Made by a program: the position numbers and the translations under genes | The notes under the pieces: model-generated | Seen by the model: only the letters and a program-made list of their open reading frames with translations | Database searches by the model: none | Told to the model about the DNA's origin: nothing | Assembly (NCBI GenBank): GCA_015178975.1 | Contig: WHVD01000058.1 | Span: 474,459-538,458, forward strand | Direction: 5' to 3' | Origin: Hysterangium stoloniferum | Taxonomy: Eukaryota; Basidiomycota; Agaricomycetes; Hysterangiales; Hysterangiaceae | DNA: 64,000 bases | Shown here: one piece after another, positions 58,471-64,000 of the stretch | Layout of the letters: every line of letters starts with the position of its first letter | How positions within the stretch are numbered: position 1 is the first letter of the stretch

Positions 58471-61400
58471 ATGACGCTAGTTCATACCAAGGCAGTCTGT
58501 GATGTCGAGGTGCTACAAAACCTATCCAGAAATACAAAACTTCCATTTGGCACGACTGAATACCCTCTCAATATGGCCTGTAACGGAGCTTTTGACACCC
58601 GAGCAGTGAGACCATGGAACCAGCCCCGGCCTCAAACCTCACAGGTGATCCAGTTTTCTACACCCTTCGAGTGCCCTCCATCCTTGGCCTTAGGACTGTC
58701 AGTCCTTGACATTCAGAATGTCCCCGACCCTCGCGTAACCGTCTACGCAACGGATGTGACGGACACATCTGCTTCATTTCACGCAAATTCTGAAGAAGGC
58801 AGCACGCTTTACACGGCGACCACGAACTGGTTTGGAGTAGATCCTCGCGATCCAGATTTTCAGATCGGGGAATTCTCAACGACTCAGGTCCATCCGAGGA
58901 ATAAGCCACAGGTCCTTACATCCTGTCGGATCACCTTCGCACGTCCATTCGTTGAAGTTCCTAAAGTCATCTCTGTCCTGCGTGAATTCCATTTTTCTAA
59001 GGATCACGGATGGCGAATCACGACTGAAGTGAGCCATATCAACTGCAATGGGTTTACAATTCACATCAAGTCATGGGCCGATACCATCATTTATTCAGCG
59101 ACAGCTTCGTGGATCGCGTATTCCCCGAGTATCGGGGATGTTTACAGCGGCAGTGTTAACACGATGGATGCACACGCCTGGACGCAGCCCAAAGCACAGA
59201 CCAGCAAGGCTGTCGAATTTCAGGGAATGACGTTCACCAAGGTCCCAAATGTCTTTTTTGGTCTATATTCCCTTGACATGTCTTCCGACCGGAACTTACG
59301 CATTAAATGCACAATGGACAATGTCGGGAGGAAAGGATTTACTTGGCACATTGACACCTGGGCAAACAGTGTGATTTGGAGCGCTGGGATCTCATATTTG
59401 TGTTTCGTACCTCATGCATATCATCCCAAAGGAGAGGTTGGTGGGAAAGGCGATATTACGACCCAGATAGATTTAATAGCAGGTTATAAAGGCAGTACTG
59501 GGGCATCTGGCGATGCAGAGGTGAAAGGGGCAATTGATGCACGAAAAGGAGACAAATCAACTCCAGGCCCTCCACTCAACAAGGTTAGCATCGGCAGCAC
59601 CGAAGTCAAGCTCGATTCTGGCGCATCTGGCGGGATAGAAATGAAAAGTGAAGTTAAAGGACTGGGAGAGGAAAGGCCGTCTACAGAGGTCTCGACGGCT
59701 ACCGTCATTACAAGCACGTCATGGTCAGGTAGTGGAGAAGGCAAAGTCGCGGTTGACGTAGAAGGAGGGAAATCCATTACAGGTCCCTCAAGGACCATGG
59801 CTAGTGCCGACGGTATTGGATCCAAGCTCGAGTCTAATGCATCTGGCGGCGTAGAAGTGAAAGGCCAAGTTAAAGGACTAGGAGAGGAAAAGCCGTCCAC
59901 AGGTACCTCGACGAGCCACGTCAGTACCATCACCTCAGGTAGTAGAGAAGTGAAAGTTTCGGTTGACATACCAGGAGAAAAATCCATTACTGGTCCACCA
60001 GCTACCATTGCCAGTACCGACGGCGCTGGATCAAAGCTCAAGTCTGATGGATCTGGCGGCGTAAGCCATGAAAAGCCGCCCACAGCCTCCACGATCAACG
60101 TCAGTACCAGAACATCAGGGAGTGCAGAAGTGAAAGGCGCTGTTGACGTACAAGGAGAAAAATCCACTCCAGTTCCTCCTCTCCCAACCAAGGTCAGCAC
60201 CGGCGGCACTGAAGTGAAGCCGTCGACAGAGGCCACGACAACCAAAGTCAGTAACAGCACGTCAGGTAGTGCAGAAGTGAAAGTCGCAGTTGACGTGCAG
60301 GAAGAAAAATTCACTCCAAATGCCCCTCCGCCGCCCACCAGGGTTAGCACTGGCGGCACTGAATTCAAGCCGTCCACAGGGGCCTTGACGACGAACGTCA
60401 GTAGCAGCACATCAGGTAGTGCAGAAGTGAAAGGCGCGGTTGACGTACAAGGAGAAAAATCGACTCGAGGTCCTCCACTCCCAGCCAAGGTTAGTACCAG
60501 CGGCACTGAAGTCAAGCCGTCGACAGTGGCCACGACAACCAAAGTCAGTAACAGCACGTCAGGTACTGCAGAAGTGAAAGTCGCAGTTGACGTGCAGGAA
60601 GAAAAATTCACTCCAGGTGCTCCTCCGCCGCCCACCAGGGTTAGCACTGGCGGCACTGAATTCAAGCCGTCCACAGGGGCCTTGACGACGAACGTCAGTA
60701 GCAGCACATCAGGTAGTGCAGAAGTGAAAGGCGCGGTTGACGTACAAGGAGAAAAATCGACTCGAGGTCCTCCACTCCCAGCCAAGGTTAGCACCAGCGG
60801 CACTGAAGTCAAGCCGTCGACAGTGGCCGCGACAACCAACGTCAGTAACAGCACGTCAGGTAGTGCAGAAGTGAAAGGCGCTGTTGATGTACAAGGAGAA
60901 AAATCCACTGCAGGTCCTCCTCTCCCAACCAAGGTTAGCACCGGCGGCACTGAAGTCAAGCCGTCTACAGTGGCCATGACAACAAACGTCAGTAACAGCA
61001 CGTCAGATAGTGCAGAAGCAAAAGTCGCAGTTGGCATACAGGAAGAAAAGTTCACTCCAGGTGCTCCTCTCCCAACCAAGGTTAGCACTGGCGGCACTGA
61101 AGTCAAGCCGTCCACAGGGACCTTGACGACCAACGTCAGTAGCAGCACATCAGGTAGTGCAGACGTGAAAGGCGCGGTTGGCGTACAAGGAGAAAGGCCC
61201 GCTCCGGGTCCTCTCCCAACCAAGGTTAGCACTGGCAGCACTGAAGTCAAGCCATCCACAGGGGCCTTGACGACCATGGTCAGTCCCAGCACGTCAGGTA
61301 ATACAGAAGTGAAAGGCGCGGTTGACGTACAAGGAGAAAAATCCACTGCAGGTCCTCCTCTCCCAACCAAGGTTAGCACCGGTGGCACTGAACTCAAGCT

Positions 61401-64000
61401 GTCCACAGGGGCCTTGACGACCAACGTCAGTCCCAGCACGTCAGGCAATGCAGAAGTGAAAGGCGCGGTTGACGTACAAGGAGAAAAATCCACTGCAGGT
61501 CCGCCTCTCCAAACCAAGGTTAGCACCGGCGACACTGAAGTCAAGCCGTCCACAGGGGCCTTGACGACCAACCTCAACGTCAGTACCAGCACATTAGGGA
61601 GTGCAGAAGTGAAAGGCGCTGTTGACGTACAAGGAGAAAAATCCACTCCAGGTCCTCCTCTCCCAACCAAGGTCAGCACCGGCGGCACTGAAGTGAAGCC
61701 GTCCACAGGGGCCTTGACGACCAACGTCAGTAGAAACACGTCAGGTAATGCAGAAGTGAAAGGTGCGGTTGACCTACAAGGAGAAAAATCCACTGCGGGT
61801 CCTCCACTCCCAGCCAAGGTTAGCACCGTCGGCACTGAAGTCAAGCCGTCCACAGGGGCCTTGACGACGAACGTCAGTAGCAACACGTCAGGTAGTGTAG
61901 AAGTGAAAGGCGCGGTTGACGTACAAGGAGAAAAATCCACTCCAGGTCCTCCTCTCCCAGCCAAGGTTAGCACCGCCAGCACTGAAGTCAAGCCGTCCAC
62001 AGGGGCCTTGACGATCAATGTCAGTACCAGCACATCAAAGAGTACAGAAGTGAAAGTCGGAGTTGATGTACAAGAAGAAAAATTCGCTCCAGGTCCTCCT
62101 CCGCCCAACAAGGTTAGCACCGCCAACACTGAAGTCAAGCTCCTATCTGGCACATCTGGTGGCGTAAAAGGGAAAAGCCCAGTTGAAGGATTAGGAGAGG
62201 AAAAGCTGTCCACAGGGGGCTTGACAACTAACGTCAGTACCAGCTCGTCAGGTAGAGGAGAAGTGGGAGTCGCGGTCGCTGTACAAGGGGTGAAATCCAT
62301 TACAGGTCCTCCAACTACAATGGCTAGTACCGACGGTATTCGATTTAAGCTTGAGTCTGGAGCATCTGGCGGCGTAGAAGTAAAAGGCCCAGTTGAAGGA
62401 TTAGGCCAGGCAAAGCCGTCCACAGCCTCAACACCCAATGTCATCACCAGCATGCCAGGTAGCGCAGAAGTGAAAGTTTCGATTGACGTACAAAAAGAGA
62501 AGTCCACTTCAGGTCCTCCTCTGCTCACCAAGGATACTGAAGCCCAATTCGAATCTGGTACATCTAGCGGTGTAGAAGTGAAAGGCCCAGTTGAAGGATT
62601 AGGAGAGGCAAAGCCATTTACAGGTGCCTTGACGAGCAATGTCAGTACCATCACGTCAGCTAGTAGAGAAATGGAAGTTTCGGTTGCCTTACAAGGAGAG
62701 AAATACATTACTGGTCCGCCAGTAACCATGGCCAGTACCGACGGCACTGGATCAAAGCTCGAGTCTGAGGGATCTGGCGGCGTAAGCCATGAAAAGCCGC
62801 CCACAGTCTCGACGATCAACGACAGTACCAGCACATCAGGGACTGCAGAAGTGAAAAGCGCTGTTGACATACAAGGAGAAAAATCTACTCCAGGTCCTCC
62901 TCTGCCAACCAAGGTTAGCACCGGTGGCACCGAAGCCAAGCCGGCCACAGGGGCCTTGACGACGAATGTCAGTAGCAGCACATCAGGTAGTGCAGACGTG
63001 AAAGGCGCTGTTGACGTACAAGGAGAAAAATCCACTGCAGGTCCTCCTCTCCTAACCAAGGTTAGCACCGGCGACACTGAAGTCAAGCCGTCCACAGGGA
63101 CCTTGACGACGAACATCAGTAGTAGCACATCAGGTAGTGCAGACGTGAAAGGCGCTGTTGACGTACAAGGAGAAAAACCCACTGCAGGTCCTCCTCTCCC
63201 AACCAAGGTTAGCACCAGTGGCACTGAAGTCAAGCCGTCCACAGGGGCCTTGACGGCCAACGTCAGTCCCAGCACGTCAGGTAATGCAGAAGTGAAAGGT
63301 GCGGTTGACGTCCAAGGAAAGAAATCCACTGCAGGTCCTCCTTTCCCAACCAAGGTTAGCACTGGCGGCACTGAAGTCAAGCTGTCCACAGGGGTCTTGA
63401 CGACGAACGTCACTAGCAGCACATCAGGTAGTGCAGACCTGAAAGGCGCGGTTGACATACAAGGAGAAAAACCCACTCCAGGTCCTCCTCTCCCAACCAA
63501 GGTTAGCACCGGCGGCACTGAAGTCAAGCCGTCCACAGGGGCCTTGACGACCAACGTCAGTCCCAGCACAGTAGGTAATGCAGAAGTGAAAGGCGCGGTT
63601 GACGTACAAGGAAAAAAATCCACTGCAGGTCCTCCTCTCCCAACCAAGGTTAGCACTGGCGGCACTGAAGTCAAGCCGTCTACAGGGGCCTTGACGACCA
63701 AAGTCAGTCCCAGCACGTCAGGTAATGCAGAAGCGAAAGGCGTGGTTGACGTACAAGGAAAAGAATCCACTCCAGGTCCTCCTCTCCCAACCAAGGTTAG
63801 CACTGGCGGCACTGAAGTCAAGCCGTCCACAGGGGCCTTGACGACGAACGTCAGTAGCAGCACATCAGGTAGTGCAGACGTGAAAGGCGCGGTTGGCGTA
63901 CAAGGAGAAAGGCCCGCTCCGGGTCCTCTCCCAACCAAGGTTAGCACTGGCAGCACTGAAGTCAAGCCATCCACAGGGGCCATGACGACCATGGTCAGTC
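58471..64000 (+). CDS. H-type lectin fused to a long Ser/Thr/Pro-rich repeat region, partial
   Basis: A single open frame from ATG 58471 (in-frame TAG at 58456 just upstream) to the window edge: over 1,840 codons, without introns. Three H-type lectin domains lie at about residues 59-125, 152-218 and 247-315. Domain 2 shows ITFARPFVEVPKVISVL, GFTIHIKSWADTIIYSATAS and domain 3 shows GMTFTKVPNVFFGLYSLD, GFTWHIDTWANSVIWSAGIS, matching the family pattern GFTxHixtWxdtxxysaxxsW. Such domains bind sugars, for example GalNAc in snail lectins. From about residue 345 the protein is ~30 copies of a ~49-residue unit (GTEVKPSTGALTTNVSS, SGSAEVKGAVDVQGEKST, GPPLPTKVST), probably an O-glycosylated stalk. I see no signal peptide at the N-terminus. 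The C-terminus is outside the window. Confidence 0.85.
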   Translation, partial: MTLVHTKAVCDVEVLQNLSRNTKLPFGTTEYPLNMACNGAFDTRAVRPWNQPRPQTSQVIQFSTPFECPPSLALGLSVLDIQNVPDPRVTVYATDVTDTSASFHANSEEGSTLYTATTNWFGVDPRDPDFQIGEFSTTQVHPRNKPQVLTSCRITFARPFVEVPKVISVLREFHFSKDHGWRITTEVSHINCNGFTIHIKSWADTIIYSATASWIAYSPSIGDVYSGSVNTMDAHAWTQPKAQTSKAVEFQGMTFTKVPNVFFGLYSLDMSSDRNLRIKCTMDNVGRKGFTWHIDTWANSVIWSAGISYLCFVPHAYHPKGEVGGKGDITTQIDLIAGYKGSTGASGDAEVKGAIDARKGDKSTPGPPLNKVSIGSTEVKLDSGASGGIEMKSEVKGLGEERPSTEVSTATVITSTSWSGSGEGKVAVDVEGGKSITGPSRTMASADGIGSKLESNASGGVEVKGQVKGLGEEKPSTGTSTSHVSTITSGSREVKVSVDIPGEKSITGPPATIASTDGAGSKLKSDGSGGVSHEKPPTASTINVSTRTSGSAEVKGAVDVQGEKSTPVPPLPTKVSTGGTEVKPSTEATTTKVSNSTSGSAEVKVAVDVQEEKFTPNAPPPPTRVSTGGTEFKPSTGALTTNVSSSTSGSAEVKGAVDVQGEKSTRGPPLPAKVSTSGTEVKPSTVATTTKVSNSTSGTAEVKVAVDVQEEKFTPGAPPPPTRVSTGGTEFKPSTGALTTNVSSSTSGSAEVKGAVDVQGEKSTRGPPLPAKVSTSGTEVKPSTVAATTNVSNSTSGSAEVKGAVDVQGEKSTAGPPLPTKVSTGGTEVKPSTVAMTTNVSNSTSDSAEAKVAVGIQEEKFTPGAPLPTKVSTGGTEVKPSTGTLTTNVSSSTSGSADVKGAVGVQGERPAPGPLPTKVSTGSTEVKPSTGALTTMVSPSTSGNTEVKGAVDVQGEKSTAGPPLPTKVSTGGTELKLSTGALTTNVSPSTSGNAEVKGAVDVQGEKSTAGPPLQTKVSTGDTEVKPSTGALTTNLNVSTSTLGSAEVKGAVDVQGEKSTPGPPLPTKVSTGGTEVKPSTGALTTNVSRNTSGNAEVKGAVDLQGEKSTAGPPLPAKVSTVGTEVKPSTGALTTNVSSNTSGSVEVKGAVDVQGEKSTPGPPLPAKVSTASTEVKPSTGALTINVSTSTSKSTEVKVGVDVQEEKFAPGPPPPNKVSTANTEVKLLSGTSGGVKGKSPVEGLGEEKLSTGGLTTNVSTSSSGRGEVGVAVAVQGVKSITGPPTTMASTDGIRFKLESGASGGVEVKGPVEGLGQAKPSTASTPNVITSMPGSAEVKVSIDVQKEKSTSGPPLLTKDTEAQFESGTSSGVEVKGPVEGLGEAKPFTGALTSNVSTITSASREMEVSVALQGEKYITGPPVTMASTDGTGSKLESEGSGGVSHEKPPTVSTINDSTSTSGTAEVKSAVDIQGEKSTPGPPLPTKVSTGGTEAKPATGALTTNVSSSTSGSADVKGAVDVQGEKSTAGPPLLTKVSTGDTEVKPSTGTLTTNISSSTSGSADVKGAVDVQGEKPTAGPPLPTKVSTSGTEVKPSTGALTANVSPSTSGNAEVKGAVDVQGKKSTAGPPFPTKVSTGGTEVKLSTGVLTTNVTSSTSGSADLKGAVDIQGEKPTPGPPLPTKVSTGGTEVKPSTGALTTNVSPSTVGNAEVKGAVDVQGKKSTAGPPLPTKVSTGGTEVKPSTGALTTKVSPSTSGNAEAKGVVDVQGKESTPGPPLPTKVSTGGTEVKPSTGALTTNVSSSTSGSADVKGAVGVQGERPAPGPLPTKVSTGSTEVKPSTGAMTTMVS
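59480..64000 (+). repeat. Coding minisatellite, ~147-150 bp unit, about 30 copies
   Basis: Units share GGTTAGCACCGGCGGCACTG, CAAGCCGTCCACAGGGGCC, TTGACGACCAACGTCAGT, AGTGCAGAAGTGAAAGGCG and GGAGAAAAATCCACT. Two subtypes alternate: a short one, and a longer one with GCATCTGGCGGCGTAGAAG added. Unit lengths vary by multiples of three, so the frame is kept. A 297-bp higher-order unit is repeated at about 60244, 60541 and 60838. Confidence 0.9.

Noticed and set aside
59484-63992. 1,502-codon minus-strand open frame as a gene
   Set aside because: It lies fully within repeats that the plus-strand lectin frame reads in another phase, starts inside a repeat unit, and has no domain. The plus frame has three recognisable lectin domains and one start.
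59480-64000. Direct-repeat array considered as CRISPR
   Set aside because: The repeats are ~150 bp, contiguous, coding and frame-preserving, in a eukaryotic genome; there are no spacers.

Overview
The window is nuclear DNA of a filamentous fungus, most likely a mushroom-forming basidiomycete. Genes are split by many 50-60 bp GT-AG introns (two use GC-AG) with TACTAAC-like branch sites. The gene set (FYVE-containing Fab1 kinase, NRPS-PKS hybrid, H-type lectin, SF1 helicases) and the transposons (Copia-like, DIRS-like, Tad-like LINE remnants) also fit this group. I found no rRNA, no convincing tRNA and no CRISPR array.

Layout. 1.4-8.5 kb: a minus-strand hybrid synthetase with the order C-A-T-T-KS-ACP-TE, without an acyltransferase and with Asn in place of the last catalytic KS histidine. 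8.5-11.6 kb: a gene-poor spacer with degenerate repeats, a 77-bp tandem duplication and a solo terminal unit of a DIRS-like element. 11.6-13.8 kb: a plus-strand MFS transporter, divergent from the synthetase, with a candidate 3-nt microexon. 14.5-19.2 kb: LINE and Copia remnants and a scrambled B-type cyclin pseudogene. 22.3-29.9 kb: an intact-looking Fab1/PIKfyve lipid kinase gene, minus strand.

30-46.6 kb is a transposon graveyard. It holds a ~1 kb imperfect inverted repeat, solo LTRs (one with a CCCCC target duplication), and a Copia-like gag broken by a PAT/Ngaro-type tyrosine-recombinase retrotransposon with split direct repeats (36106-42463). That recombinase gene is itself broken by an insertion carrying 47 perfect GGAAC repeats. 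A decayed copy of the Fab1 3' end lies at 46.2-46.6 kb.

46.9-54.8 kb: two paralogous SF1 (UPF1/SMUBP2-like) helicase genes in tandem, minus strand, with a hairpin MITE between them. 55.5-56.1 kb: a nested palindromic element. 56.6-57.9 kb: transaldolase, 354 codons over four exons. 58.5 kb to the right edge: a single open frame with three H-type lectin domains followed by about 30 copies of a ~49-residue Ser/Thr/Pro-rich repeat; it runs off the window.

Functional links: the synthetase and MFS transporter plausibly form a small metabolite cluster (synthesis plus export). Fab1 and transaldolase are housekeeping genes. The helicases and the lectin are accessory genes. All exon joins were read by eye from splice consensus and family motifs, without alignment software.
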